DNA from: Thiocapsa sp. UBA6158 | GTDB taxonomy: Bacteria; Pseudomonadota; Gammaproteobacteria; Chromatiales; Chromatiaceae | Direction of reading: 5' to 3' | DNA length: 51,722 bases | Assembly (NCBI RefSeq): GCF_002423035.1 | Contig: NZ_DIUM01000034.1 | Location: 15,970 to 67,691, forward strand | In this document: positions 25,077 to 33,872 of the stretch, in pieces | Position numbering within the stretch: position 1 is the stretch's first letter | How the letters are laid out: the number at the start of each line of letters is the position of its first letter | Position numbers and translations under genes: made by a program | The notes under the pieces: model-generated | Told to the model about the DNA's origin: nothing | Database searches by the model: none | Seen by the model: the letters and a program-made list of their open reading frames with translations, nothing else

Positions 25077-28000
25077 TCAGCCCGCATCGGTAAGCAGCAG
25101 CGCGGTGACTGAATCGGCATCCAAGGGCCGACTCTTCAGATAACCTTGAAAGAGATCGCAGCCTTGGTCGCGCAGGATGTCGAGCTGGGCTTGGGTCTCG
25201 ACGCCCTCGGCCAAGACCTTCAATCCGAGCGCGTGTCCCATGGCGATGATGGCATCGACGATGGTCCGCGCATCCTGCTGTTGGTCGATCTCGTCGATGA
25301 AGCCCTTATCGATCTTGAGCACGTCCAGACGGAATCCGCGCAGATAGGCGAAGGAGGAATAGCCGGTTCCGAAGTCGTCGACCGCCATGTGGATGCCCTG
25401 CGCGCGCAGACGATCGAGGACGCCTGCGGTATCGCCCGCGCCCTCCATCAAGGCGCTCTCGGTGAGCTCGAGCTCGAGCCGATCGGCCGGGAAACCGGTC
25501 TGGCGAAGCACGCGCGCGACGGACTCGACGATGTCGCCTTGACGCAATTGATGCGCGGAGAGGTTGACCGCGACGACCAAGGGTGCAATGCCGGCCTGCA
25601 TCCAGCGAACGCCTTGGCGGCAAGCCTCATGCAGCACCCACTCGCCGAGCGCTCCGATCAAGCCCGTCTCCTCGGCGAGCGGGATAAATTCGCCGGGCGG
25701 GATCAACCCGCGCTCGGGATCGCGCCAGCGCAGCAATGCCTCCACGCCGATCACGCGTCCGGTGGCGATCTCGACCTGGGGTTGATAATGCGCGACCAAG
25801 TGCCCCTCGGCCAGGGCGTCGCGCAGCCGCCGCTCGGTCTCGACGCGCTGCCTTGCGCTGAGGGTGAGATCCTCGGTATAGAAATCGAATCGACCGCGGC
25901 CCCCCGCCTTCGCCCGATAGAGTGCGGCGTCGGCTTGCCGCAGCATTTCCCCGGCATCCTCGTCTTGCCCGGCGTAGACGCTGATGCCGATGCTGGCGCC
26001 GATGCGCACCTCGGTGCCATCCGGCAGCCTGGTGGTCTCGCCCAACACCTCGATCAGCCGCTCGGCGACACGGGCGGCGTCCTGCGGATCGACGATAGCT
26101 TCGAGCAAGATCGCAAACTCGTCTCCACCGAGGCGGGCCAAGGTATCGGCCGCAACCAGACAACCGCCGAGGCGCCGTGCCGTCTGTCGGAGCAGAACAT
26201 CGCCTGCGGGATGACCGAAACTGTCGTTGACGTCCTTGAAGCGGTCCAGATCCAGCAGCAGCAGCGCCACGAGCTGACCCTCTCGGGCCGCGACGTCGAT
26301 CGCGTGATCCAGGCGCGAGACGAGCAGCAGACGATTGGGCAGCTCGGTCAGAGGATCGTGATGGACCAGAAAATCCAGCCGAGACTCGGACTCCTTGATC
26401 TGCGACAGATCCGAAAAGGCGCCGACATACTGGATCACCCGCCCCGCATCGTCCCTGACCTCGCTGATGTTGAGCAACACCGGATAGAGCTCGCCGTTCT
26501 TGCGCCGGTTCCAGAGTTCGCCCTGCCAATGACCGGTTTCGTCGATGCTGCGCCACATCGCATCGAAGAAGGCGGCGTCGTGGCGGTCGGATCGCAGCAG
26601 ACTCGGAGTTTGTCCGAGTGCATCCTCCTCGCCATAGCCCGTCAGCTCGACGAACGCCGTGTTGACCTGGAGGATGCGCGTGTCGCGATCCGTCACCACG
26701 ACACCCTCGCGCGTGTTGTCGAACAGCGCTGCGGCCAGGCGGAGTCGTTCTTCCTGACGCTTGCGCTCGCTGATGTCCTCGACGGTCGCGACGAAGTAGT
26801 CGATGGCCCCGCCGTGGTGCCGCACGGCGCGGACATCGATCTTCGTATGGACGATCCGCCCGTCCTTGCGCACGAAGCGCTTCTCCATCGCATAGCCGTC
26901 CGACTGCCCGGCCATCACGCGCTCGAACTCGGCCAGATCCGCCTCGAGATCCGGCGGATAGGTCACCTCGACCCAGGTCATCTCGGCCAACTCCTCGCGC
27001 GCGTACCCGAAGATCTCGCAGAGCCGATCGTTGAAGCGGCTCCAGCGTTTGGTCTGCGGCGAGGTGATCGCCATGCCCACGAAGGGAAGCTCGAAGAACT
27101 TCATCAGCAGCCGATCCTTCTCGGCGGCCTGCGCCGCCAACTCGAGACGATGGGCGCGCTGCTGCAGACGTCTCGACACACCGCCGACGATCCCGACCAC
27201 CACAAGTGCGAAGAAGGCAATGAGGCTGACCCAAAAGACCAGGACCTTCAGCGGCGCCATCACCTCGGCACGATCGATCTTGGCGACGAGACGCCAATCG
27301 GGCCCCGCGATTTGACGGTAGACGGCCAGCACGGGCATGCCGCGATAGTCGACTCCGGGAACCCGTCCGGCGATCGCGGTCTGCTCAAGCGCGTCGGTGG
27401 CCGGCAACACCGTCGTCAAAGGTACCCGATGGCCGACCGAGGACCAGTCCTCATGCCGGGGGGCGGTCAGAAACACGGCGTCCTCGCCGACCCTCTCGAC
27501 CAAGAGAGTCTCGGCACTCGCACTGGAGGTCGGCCCGATGCGAAAGAGCGGGAAGAAAAAGGCGGCGGGATCCGTGTGCAGCACCAGGGTCGCGACCGCC
27601 CGGCGTGTCCCGTTTTCGGTGACCGAAATCGGCACCGCCAAGTCCAGATGATAGGCACCGTCCTCGCCGCGATGTGGGCCGTGATACAGGGCATGACCTG
27701 CGGCACGGGCCCGGGCGATCAGATCCGCAAGTCCCTCGTGCGGGGCGTAGTCCTCCCCGATGGTCAAGAACCGCTGTCCATCCGAACGGAGGATCAGGAT
27801 GCCTTCATAGTTGCGGGCAGCCGCCAACGCGGCGAGTCGGCCCGCAATATCGTCTTTGAGCAACGGATCGGATGTGTCCTCGCGAAGCAGGGCGTCGAGA
27901 CGCCGAGCGAATGCGGTGTCCGATGCGAGCAGCGTCCCGTCGGCATGACGAACGGCCATCCATTGTTCCAGTTGATCCGCCTTGAGTGCGGCGATCGCCT

Positions 28001-28358
28001 CCAGGTTCTCGTAGGCCTGGTGCTCGAGCTGCGGACCATGGATAACGACGACGCCGAAACTGAGCAGAGGAACCAGACAGACGAGACCGAGGAAGGCCAA
28101 CAACAGATGGCCATGCTTGACCGGCTCGTCGGCCGCATCGACCCGTCGTTCGGTCCGAAGCTGCAGCAACAGATAGAGCAGGCCGGCCGTTACGACGACG
28201 AACAGCCAGCCCTTGAACATGCTCAGCCAGAGCAGGGCCGGGGAGTCGCCCGCGCCGCGCGTCAACAGCCAGTCCGAGACGGCGATCCAGACCAGCGCAA
28301 AGCCGAGATAGGCAAGCGTGATACGCAAGGCTGGCGACGACCGAAAGAGGTGCTTCAT
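25077..28358 (-). CDS. Membrane sensor with two PAS, GGDEF and EAL domains
   Basis: About 1093 residues. Transmembrane helices near the N-terminus bracket a short segment, followed by a large periplasmic dCache-like sensor (about 100-365) and another helix (about 370-395). Two PAS domains carry PAC motifs (VATVEDISERKRQ, VGAFSDLSQIKES). GGDEF is intact (ARLGGDEFAIL). The EAL domain is complete: EALLRWR, NLSAHQL, LTESALME, DDFGTGYSS, KIDKGF, AEGVETQ, LFQGYL. An RxxD I-site is not evident before GGDEF. It may synthesise or degrade c-di-GMP. I start at 28358 (MKHLFRSSP) because GAGGAAACC precedes it; an upstream start at 28487 would add 43 unsupported residues. Confidence 0.9.
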   Translation of the reverse strand: MKHLFRSSPALRITLAYLGFALVWIAVSDWLLTRGAGDSPALLWLSMFKGWLFVVVTAGLLYLLLQLRTERRVDAADEPVKHGHLLLAFLGLVCLVPLLSFGVVVIHGPQLEHQAYENLEAIAALKADQLEQWMAVRHADGTLLASDTAFARRLDALLREDTSDPLLKDDIAGRLAALAAARNYEGILILRSDGQRFLTIGEDYAPHEGLADLIARARAAGHALYHGPHRGEDGAYHLDLAVPISVTENGTRRAVATLVLHTDPAAFFFPLFRIGPTSSASAETLLVERVGEDAVFLTAPRHEDWSSVGHRVPLTTVLPATDALEQTAIAGRVPGVDYRGMPVLAVYRQIAGPDWRLVAKIDRAEVMAPLKVLVFWVSLIAFFALVVVGIVGGVSRRLQQRAHRLELAAQAAEKDRLLMKFFELPFVGMAITSPQTKRWSRFNDRLCEIFGYAREELAEMTWVEVTYPPDLEADLAEFERVMAGQSDGYAMEKRFVRKDGRIVHTKIDVRAVRHHGGAIDYFVATVEDISERKRQEERLRLAAALFDNTREGVVVTDRDTRILQVNTAFVELTGYGEEDALGQTPSLLRSDRHDAAFFDAMWRSIDETGHWQGELWNRRKNGELYPVLLNISEVRDDAGRVIQYVGAFSDLSQIKESESRLDFLVHHDPLTELPNRLLLVSRLDHAIDVAAREGQLVALLLLDLDRFKDVNDSFGHPAGDVLLRQTARRLGGCLVAADTLARLGGDEFAILLEAIVDPQDAARVAERLIEVLGETTRLPDGTEVRIGASIGISVYAGQDEDAGEMLRQADAALYRAKAGGRGRFDFYTEDLTLSARQRVETERRLRDALAEGHLVAHYQPQVEIATGRVIGVEALLRWRDPERGLIPPGEFIPLAEETGLIGALGEWVLHEACRQGVRWMQAGIAPLVVAVNLSAHQLRQGDIVESVARVLRQTGFPADRLELELTESALMEGAGDTAGVLDRLRAQGIHMAVDDFGTGYSSFAYLRGFRLDVLKIDKGFIDEIDQQQDARTIVDAIIAMGHALGLKVLAEGVETQAQLDILRDQGCDLFQGYLKSRPLDADSVTALLLTDAG

Positions 28359-28725
28359 CGGTTTCCTCGGTAGGCGACCGCCCTGTTGCCGGCGCCCGCG
28401 CGCGTTGCGACCTGATTCCCCGGCCCGAACGTCTGCAGCAGATGCCATGAAATAAGCATTGCCGGGACGAATGCTCTCACTTGACAAAACTCATCAGGTT
28501 ATACTTGCCGTGTCTGTGCAAGCACTCCATCTTAGTGTAGTTAACATCAGGGCTCCAGAAGCGCTCCCGGCACCCGATCCGCGACACACTCCGATCGAGG
28601 CCACCCGGTCGCGACTTCAGAGAGACGATCGCAGCGATGGCCGGTGTGGAAGCACGGCCGCTTGCGATCCGCACAATCCCCGACACCACTGAGACGGCCC
28701 TCTCGAAACGAGGGATGGAGACCGA
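28359..28725. other. Divergent intergenic region between the GGDEF-EAL gene and glcB
   Basis: About 365 bases. A lower-GC patch near 28480-28550 (TTGACAAAACTC, GGTTATACTTG, TTAGTGTAGTTAACATC) probably holds promoters for one or both genes. The spacings do not give a convincing sigma-70 pair, so I do not mark boxes. A ribosome site (GGAG) precedes the malate synthase start. Confidence 0.5.
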
Positions 28726-30912
28726 ATGATGCAGAAGAACAGGATGGAACGCGTGGACGTGGGTGGCCTGAAGGTCGCCAAACCCCTCTACGACTTGGTC
28801 GAGGGCGAGGTGCTCGCGGGCACCGGGATCGACCCGAATCAACTCTGGGGCGCCTTCGGGTCGCTGTTGCACGAGCTCGCGCCGCGACACCGCGAGCTGC
28901 TCGGTCGACGCGATGCCTTGCAGGCGCGCATCGATGCCTGGCATCTGGAGCATCGCGGCCGGACACTGGATTCGGGCGCCTATCGCGCCTTCCTGTCGGA
29001 CATCGGCTATCTGGTCCCCGAAGGGCCGGGCTTCGGCGTCACCACGGCAAACGTCGACCCCGAGATCGCCGAGATCGCCGGTCCGCAGCTCGTGGTGCCG
29101 GTGAGCAACGCACGCTACGCACTGAACGCCGCGAACGCGCGCTGGGGTAGTCTCTACGATGCGCTCTACGGGACCGATGTGATCCCGGACGCCGACGGAA
29201 TGGAGCGCGGCAAGACCTACAACCCCAAACGCGGTGCGGAGGTCATCGCCCGCGCTGCCGCCTTCCTCGACGAGGCCGCACCCCTGAACCGCGGCTCGCA
29301 CGGGGAGTCCTGCGGCTATCGGATCGAGGACGGCAAGCTGGTCGTGTGCCTGCCGGACAACAGCCAGACCATGTTGGAGGAGCCAGGCCAGTTCGTCGGC
29401 TACCTGGGCACCCCGGAGAAGCCGGATGCCGTCTTGCTGGTCAACCATGGCCTGCACATCGAGATTCGGATCGATCGCGAGCATCAGGTCGGTCGCGCCA
29501 GCCCAGCCGGCGTGGCCGACCTGATCTTGGAATCGGCCATGACCAGCATCCAGGATTGCGAGGACTCGGTCGCCGCGGTGGATACCGAAGACAAGGTCGA
29601 GGTCTACCGCAACTGGCTGGGCCTCATGAAGGGCGACCTCACGGCCCGTTTTCAGAAGGGCGGTAAGCTTGTCGATCGCGCCCTGGACGACGACCGGGTC
29701 TACCGCACCCCGCTCGGCGGCACCCTCGTGCTCCCGGGTCGCGCGCTCATGCTGGTGCGCAACGTCGGCCATCTCATGACCACGGATGCCGTGCTGGACG
29801 CCGACGGCAACGAGATCCCGGAGGGCATGCTCGATGCGCTGGTCACGGTGGCCTGCGCACTGCACGACATCCATCCGACCTACGGGGTCCATCGCAACTC
29901 GCGCGCCGGCAGCGTCTACATCGTCAAGCCGAAGATGCACGGACCCGAGGAGGTCCAACTCGCGGTCGACATCTTTGCAGGGGTCGAGGATGCGCTCGGA
30001 CTCGCCCGCAACACCATCAAGATCGGCATCATGGACGAGGAGCGCCGCACGACCCTGAACCTCAAGGAGTGCATCCGGGTGGCCTCCGAGCGGGTCATCT
30101 TCATCAACACCGGCTTCCTGGACCGTACGGGCGACGAGATCCACACCGACATGGAGGCCGGCGCGGTGCTGCGCAAAGGCGACATGAAAACCGCGCCCTG
30201 GCTGCTCGCCTACGAGAACTGGAACGTCGATGTCGGTCTCGCCTGCGGTCTGCGCGGCCACGCCCAGATCGGCAAGGGCATGTGGACCATGCCCGACGAG
30301 ATGCGCGCCATGGTCGCGACCAAGGCGGGTCATCCCAAGGCCGGCGCCAACTGCGCCTGGGTCCCCTCCCCGACCGCCGCGACCCTGCATGCCATGCACT
30401 ACCACCAGGTCGACGTGGCCGCCGTCCAAGCCGAGCTGGCCGCCGGCGGACCGCGGGCCAGCCTGGACACCATCCTGCAAATCCCGCTCGACCCGAGCTG
30501 CGCCTGGAGTGCGGAGGAGATTCAGCAGGAGCTCGACAACAACTGCCAGGGTATCCTGGGCTACGTGGTGCGCTGGGTCGATCAGGGTGTGGGCTGCTCG
30601 AAGGTGCCGGATATCGCCAACGTCGGCCTGATGGAGGATCGCGCAACCCTGCGGATCTCGAGCCAGCATGTCGCCAACTGGCTGCATCACGGGATCGTAT
30701 CGCGCGCGCAGGTCATGGAGACGCTCAAGCGGATGGCCGCCGTGGTCGACGCCCAAAACGCGGACGATCCCGTTTATCGCCCGATGGCACCCGGGTTCGA
30801 CGGCATCGCCTTCGAAGCCGCCTCGGACCTGATCTTCAAGGGTCGCGAGGCTCCGAACGGCTACACCGAGCCGACCCTGCACGCGATGCGCAGGCGGCTT
30901 AAAGGCCATTGA
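28726..30912 (+). CDS. glcB: Malate synthase G
   Basis: 728 residues, the usual length of the monomeric G isoform. It starts MMQKNRMERVDVGGLKVAKP. Family segments include HGLHIEIRID, ILESAMTSIQDCEDSVAAVD, GRALMLVRNVGHLM, VHRNSRAGSVYIVKPKMHGP, FINTGFLDRTGDEIHTDMEA and KGMWTMPDEM. The enzyme condenses glyoxylate with acetyl-CoA to malate in the cytoplasm. No isocitrate lyase or glycolate oxidase gene is adjacent in the window. Two ATGs lie in tandem; GGAGACCGA precedes the first. The stop codon TGA is supplied by the first bases of a repeat element. Confidence 0.97.
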   Translation: MMQKNRMERVDVGGLKVAKPLYDLVEGEVLAGTGIDPNQLWGAFGSLLHELAPRHRELLGRRDALQARIDAWHLEHRGRTLDSGAYRAFLSDIGYLVPEGPGFGVTTANVDPEIAEIAGPQLVVPVSNARYALNAANARWGSLYDALYGTDVIPDADGMERGKTYNPKRGAEVIARAAAFLDEAAPLNRGSHGESCGYRIEDGKLVVCLPDNSQTMLEEPGQFVGYLGTPEKPDAVLLVNHGLHIEIRIDREHQVGRASPAGVADLILESAMTSIQDCEDSVAAVDTEDKVEVYRNWLGLMKGDLTARFQKGGKLVDRALDDDRVYRTPLGGTLVLPGRALMLVRNVGHLMTTDAVLDADGNEIPEGMLDALVTVACALHDIHPTYGVHRNSRAGSVYIVKPKMHGPEEVQLAVDIFAGVEDALGLARNTIKIGIMDEERRTTLNLKECIRVASERVIFINTGFLDRTGDEIHTDMEAGAVLRKGDMKTAPWLLAYENWNVDVGLACGLRGHAQIGKGMWTMPDEMRAMVATKAGHPKAGANCAWVPSPTAATLHAMHYHQVDVAAVQAELAAGGPRASLDTILQIPLDPSCAWSAEEIQQELDNNCQGILGYVVRWVDQGVGCSKVPDIANVGLMEDRATLRISSQHVANWLHHGIVSRAQVMETLKRMAAVVDAQNADDPVYRPMAPGFDGIAFEAASDLIFKGREAPNGYTEPTLHAMRRRLKGH

Positions 30913-30994
30913 ACCGCGTCCCGGGGCGACATGCGCTGGCTCCCCGGGGTTGCGGTCGCGCCCGTCTGCTGAGTCTGCAGCGGGCGCGGTTTAA
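30910..30994 (+). repeat. Gene-end inverted-repeat element, copy 2
   Basis: It starts TGAACCGCGTCC, whose TGA is the stop codon of malate synthase, and ends GGGCGCGGTTTAA, 85 bases overall. The left end continues GGGGCGACATGC and the right end, read in reverse, continues CCCGCTGCAG. Both features recur, in the opposite orientation, in the copy at 43383. Confidence 0.72.
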
Positions 30995-31020
30995 GTGAGC
31001 AGAGGTATCGACAGCACTGC

Positions 31021-31055
31021 GGTTCAGGTGCGGTTCAGCGTGGAGGCTCTATGAT
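31021..31055 (+). promoter_or_regulatory. PhoP-box promoter of the PhoPQ-like operon
   Basis: GGTTCA (31021-31026), five bases, GGTTCA (31032-31037), then twelve bases to TATGAT (31050-31055). The direct hexamer repeat with a 5-base gap fits the PhoP box consensus (K-GTTTA type). A 12-base distance to the -10 box is the arrangement of PhoP-activated promoters in enterobacteria. No good -35 box is present, as expected for an activator-dependent promoter. The operon behind it encodes the PhoP-like regulator itself, so autoregulation is inferred. Confidence 0.6.
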
Positions 31056-31106
31056 TGGGGTGATGACGGGGTATCGGTTTCCCCGTCGTTTCGCTGGAGA
31101 CGATCC

Positions 31107-31409
31107 ATGAATATCAGCCGGACGCTGTTGATCCTATCCGCTGTCGGTCTCGCGACACTCGTCATCGCACCGACGATCTCGACCGCGCGGGAGCCTCCCG
31201 TCCGGGAAGGGCGCGACGGTCGGGAATGGCGCTGTGATCGCGATCGGCCTTGTCAGACCTACCCACGCCGTTATCGCCCCGAGCGCGGCACCACGACGAT
31301 CACGGCACCGGAATACGGCGGCCATGCCATTCGCGGTTATGTCCCTCCACGCTCGGTCATCCTGAGTCCTTCGCAGCCCGGCTACAGGAACGATCGCAAC
31401 CCGAGATAG
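31107..31409 (+). CDS. Small exported protein of unknown function
   Basis: 100 residues with a signal peptide (hydrophobic ISRTLLILSAVGLATLVIA, likely cleavage after STA near residue 27). The mature part is Arg/Pro-rich with two Cys (WRCDRDRPCQ), a possible disulfide, and a tail RGYVPPRSVIL. GGAGACGATCC precedes the ATG. No family is recognised. It is the first gene after the PhoP-box promoter and lies about 90 bases before the PepSY gene, suggesting a periplasmic accessory role in the two-component pathway. Confidence 0.65.
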   Translation: MNISRTLLILSAVGLATLVIAPTISTAREPPVREGRDGREWRCDRDRPCQTYPRRYRPERGTTTITAPEYGGHAIRGYVPPRSVILSPSQPGYRNDRNPR

Positions 31410-31499
31410 TGCGCTGCTGCGCGCGGATGCCTTCGGCCCGACAGGCCGTCTGTGCTAGATTCACTCGCACCTGGAACGGATCCCGGAGCCACCAACACC

Positions 31500-31745
31500 A
31501 TGCGCTCGACCAGACTCGCCCTCGCCGTCTTGCTTCTCGTTGCCGTCACCGCGACGACCGGGGCGGCTTGGGGCCGCGATAAGTCGGGCCAAGGACAAAT
31601 GAGCCCTTCGCAAGCGGAACAAGAGGCGCGGCGCCAGACCGGCGGCGGGCGTGTGCTCTCCGTGAAGGCGGCCGACGGCGGTTATCAAGTCAAGGTTCTG
31701 ACACCGTCGGGCGAGGTCAAATACGTCTTCGTCTCGGGTCGCTGA
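31500..31745 (+). CDS. Exported PepSY-type small protein
   Basis: 81 residues with a signal peptide (TRLALAVLLLVAVTATTGAAWG). The mature part is one PepSY-like unit: MSPSQAEQEARRQTGGGRVL then VKAADGGYQVKVLTPSGEVKY. PepSY domains occur in peptidase inhibitors and, as here, next to envelope two-component systems, where they may report on the periplasm. The start at 31500 begins the signal peptide; a longer frame from 31452 adds a non-conserved stretch. It ends 11 bases before the response regulator. Confidence 0.75.
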   Translation: MRSTRLALAVLLLVAVTATTGAAWGRDKSGQGQMSPSQAEQEARRQTGGGRVLSVKAADGGYQVKVLTPSGEVKYVFVSGR

Positions 31746-31756
31746 AGGGTGAACCT

Positions 31757-32455
31757 ATGCATATCCTGGTGATCGAGGACGAGACCGAGCTGCGTCGCCA
31801 AATCATCGAGCGTCTCGCTCGCGAGGGCGCCGTTGCGCAGGGCACCGGCGAGGGTCACGAAGGTTTGTACCTGGCCACCGAATACCCCTTCGACGCTGCG
31901 GTGATCGATCTCGGTCTTCCCGGGATGAGTGGGCTGGAGATCATCCGCAACCTGCGTGCCGGCAACAGCCTCCTGCCGATCCTGATTCTGACCGCGCGCG
32001 ACCGCTGGCAGGACAAGGTTGAAGGTCTCGAGGCGGGGGCCGACGATTATCTCGCCAAACCCTTTCAGACCGAGGAACTCTTGGCCCGACTGCGCGCCCT
32101 GATCCGCCGATCCAACGGAGCGGCGTCGCGGGAGCTGCGCATCGGTCCGTTGCGCATGGATCTGGTCGCCCAGTCGGTCTGGATCCACGAGCGCCCCACC
32201 GAGTTGACCGCGTACGAGTACCGGCTGTTGGAGCAACTGGCGAGCGCGCGCGGCGGTGTGCTCTCCAAGCAAGCCTTGGCGGACCGACTCTATCCACACG
32301 ACGAGGATCGCGACAGCAACGTCATCGAGGTGCTTCTGGGCCGCCTGCGTCGCAAGCTCGACCCGGACGGCTCGCTCGCGCCGATCGAGACCTTGCGCGG
32401 TCGCGGCTATCGCCTGACGCTCGCAAGCGAGGACACGCACCCGGGTTCCGCCTGA
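31757..32455 (+). CDS. phoP: PhoP-like response regulator, OmpR family
   Basis: 232 residues. The receiver domain has acidic residues IEDE, phospho-Asp in AAVIDLGLPGMSG (about residue 51), Thr in ILTARDR and Lys in LAKPF. A C-terminal winged helix (TAYEYRLLEQLAS, SNVIEVLLGRLRRKLD, IETLRGRGYRL) completes the OmpR/PhoP architecture. It is a DNA-binding transcription factor, probably responding to envelope conditions sensed by the downstream kinase. Its stop codon overlaps the kinase start (ATG at 32455). Confidence 0.9.
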   Translation: MHILVIEDETELRRQIIERLAREGAVAQGTGEGHEGLYLATEYPFDAAVIDLGLPGMSGLEIIRNLRAGNSLLPILILTARDRWQDKVEGLEAGADDYLAKPFQTEELLARLRALIRRSNGAASRELRIGPLRMDLVAQSVWIHERPTELTAYEYRLLEQLASARGGVLSKQALADRLYPHDEDRDSNVIEVLLGRLRRKLDPDGSLAPIETLRGRGYRLTLASEDTHPGSA

Positions 32456-33792
32456 TGTCGCTGCGTGCACGCGTCGTCGCCTCCGCCGCCGCGGTGCTCG
32501 CGCTCTTCATCCTGCTCACCAGCCTTGCCCTGGAACGCGCCTTCCGCGACACGGCCGAATCATCGCGCGAAGAGCGTCTGCTCGCCCAGATCTTTCTGCT
32601 CATGGCGGCAGCGGAGGCGGAGAACGAGGGCTTGGTCTTTCCCGAAGCGCTCGCCGAGGCTCGCTTCAGCCTGCCTGGATCGGGCCTGTACGCCCGCGTT
32701 TTCGACGGCGCCGACCGTCTGATTTGGGAATCCGACTCCGCGATCGGCACCCCCGAGCCCGGCCCCATGGCGCTCGTGCCCGGCGAGCGACGCCTCGAAT
32801 TTCGAACCGACGGCAACGGACAGGACTATCTGGTGGAAGGCTTCGGCGTGTCTTGGGCGACGGGGGCGGTGCCGCGCCACTATGTCTTCCTGGTGGCGGA
32901 AGACACGGTCGCCTTCGACGAAGAGGTCGGACGCTTTCGCGCAAGCCTCGCCGTCTGGCTCGGTGCAATGGCCCTGCTCATGTTGACGGCGCTGGTCTTG
33001 ATCCTCGCTTGGGGATTGGCCCCTTTGAGACGGGTCAGCGCCGAGGTCGTCGCCATCGAGTCCGGCCAACAAGACAAGATCCTCGGCCGCTATCCGACCG
33101 AGATCAGCACCCTGACCGACAATCTGAACGGACTGCTGGCCCATGCGCAGGCACGCCAGATGCGGCTCGACAACGCGCTCGGCGACCTCGCGCACAGCCT
33201 CAAGACGCCGCTCGCGGTAATGCGGGGCGCGCTCGGCGATGCCGGCTCCGGACAGGACATGCGCGCGCTCATGGAGGAGCAGCTCGGGCGGATGGACAAC
33301 ATCGTTGCGCACCAATTGCAACGCGCCCGCACGGGCACCGCGCCCGCATCCATACTCGCGCCGCCCGTGCCGATCAGGCGCGTGGCTGAACGTCTCCTCG
33401 CCTCGCTCGCAAAGGTCTATCGCGACAAGGGTGTCGAGGTCACGCTTTCGGTCCCGCAAGAGCTGCAAATCAACGGTGTCGAAGGGGATCTGATGGAGAT
33501 GCTCGGCAACCTGCTCGACAATGCATTCAAATGGTGCCGAAAGGAGGTCCGAATCGGCGCCTATATGTCCAAAGGGCTGCTCATCATCGCCATCGAGGAC
33601 GACGGACCCGGCATTGCGCCGCAGGATGCCGAACCTCTCCTCGCCCGCGGCGTCCGCGCCGACGAGGCCGTGCCCGGTCACGGTATCGGTCTCGCCATGG
33701 CCCGCGAGATCTGCGAGGCCTACGGTGGACGCCTCGGCGTCGAGTCATCGACGCTCGGGGGTGCGAGGATCTGTTTGAATCTCCCGGCCTAA
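32455..33792 (+). CDS. PhoQ-like sensor histidine kinase
   Basis: 445 residues. A first helix at about 8-27, a periplasmic sensor of about 140 residues with acidic stretches, a second helix (about 165-190, LAVWLGAMALLMLTALVLIL), then HAMP, and phospho-His in LGDLAHSLKTPLAVMRG. The ATP-binding domain shows NLLDNAFKWCR, EDDGPGI and GHGIGLAMAREI. The LGDLAHSLKTPLAV segment and overall layout resemble PhoQ. PhoQ senses divalent cations and cationic peptides in enterobacteria; that specificity here is inference. The TAA stop is also the first bases of a repeat element. Confidence 0.88.
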   Translation: MSLRARVVASAAAVLALFILLTSLALERAFRDTAESSREERLLAQIFLLMAAAEAENEGLVFPEALAEARFSLPGSGLYARVFDGADRLIWESDSAIGTPEPGPMALVPGERRLEFRTDGNGQDYLVEGFGVSWATGAVPRHYVFLVAEDTVAFDEEVGRFRASLAVWLGAMALLMLTALVLILAWGLAPLRRVSAEVVAIESGQQDKILGRYPTEISTLTDNLNGLLAHAQARQMRLDNALGDLAHSLKTPLAVMRGALGDAGSGQDMRALMEEQLGRMDNIVAHQLQRARTGTAPASILAPPVPIRRVAERLLASLAKVYRDKGVEVTLSVPQELQINGVEGDLMEMLGNLLDNAFKWCRKEVRIGAYMSKGLLIIAIEDDGPGIAPQDAEPLLARGVRADEAVPGHGIGLAMAREICEAYGGRLGVESSTLGGARICLNLPA

Positions 33793-33870
33793 ACCGCGTC
33801 CGGAGCCGACATGCATCGTTTTGGATTGGATCTGCCTCGGCGAGATCCTTGAACGCCGGAGCTGACATGC
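33790..33870 (+). repeat. Gene-end repeat element, copy 3 (two left ends in tandem)
   Basis: It starts TAAACCGCGTCCGGAGCCGA then CATGC, with the TAA serving as the kinase stop codon. A core GCATCGTTTTGGATTGGATC follows. A second, shortened left end, TTGAACGCCGGAGCTGACAT, lies at 33849-33868, just before the convergent galE stop. No right end is visible, so the copy looks rearranged. Confidence 0.6.
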
Positions 33871-33872
33871 CT

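Noticed and set aside
25146..28373. 1075-residue open frame antisense to the GGDEF-EAL gene
   Set aside because: No recognisable domains and composition (Gln, His, Asp, Gly rich) of an antisense shadow; the minus-strand frame carries complete PAS, GGDEF and EAL motifs.
28485..28525. TTGACA followed by TATACT upstream of malate synthase
   Set aside because: The two boxes are only about 13 bases apart, too close for a sigma-70 promoter.
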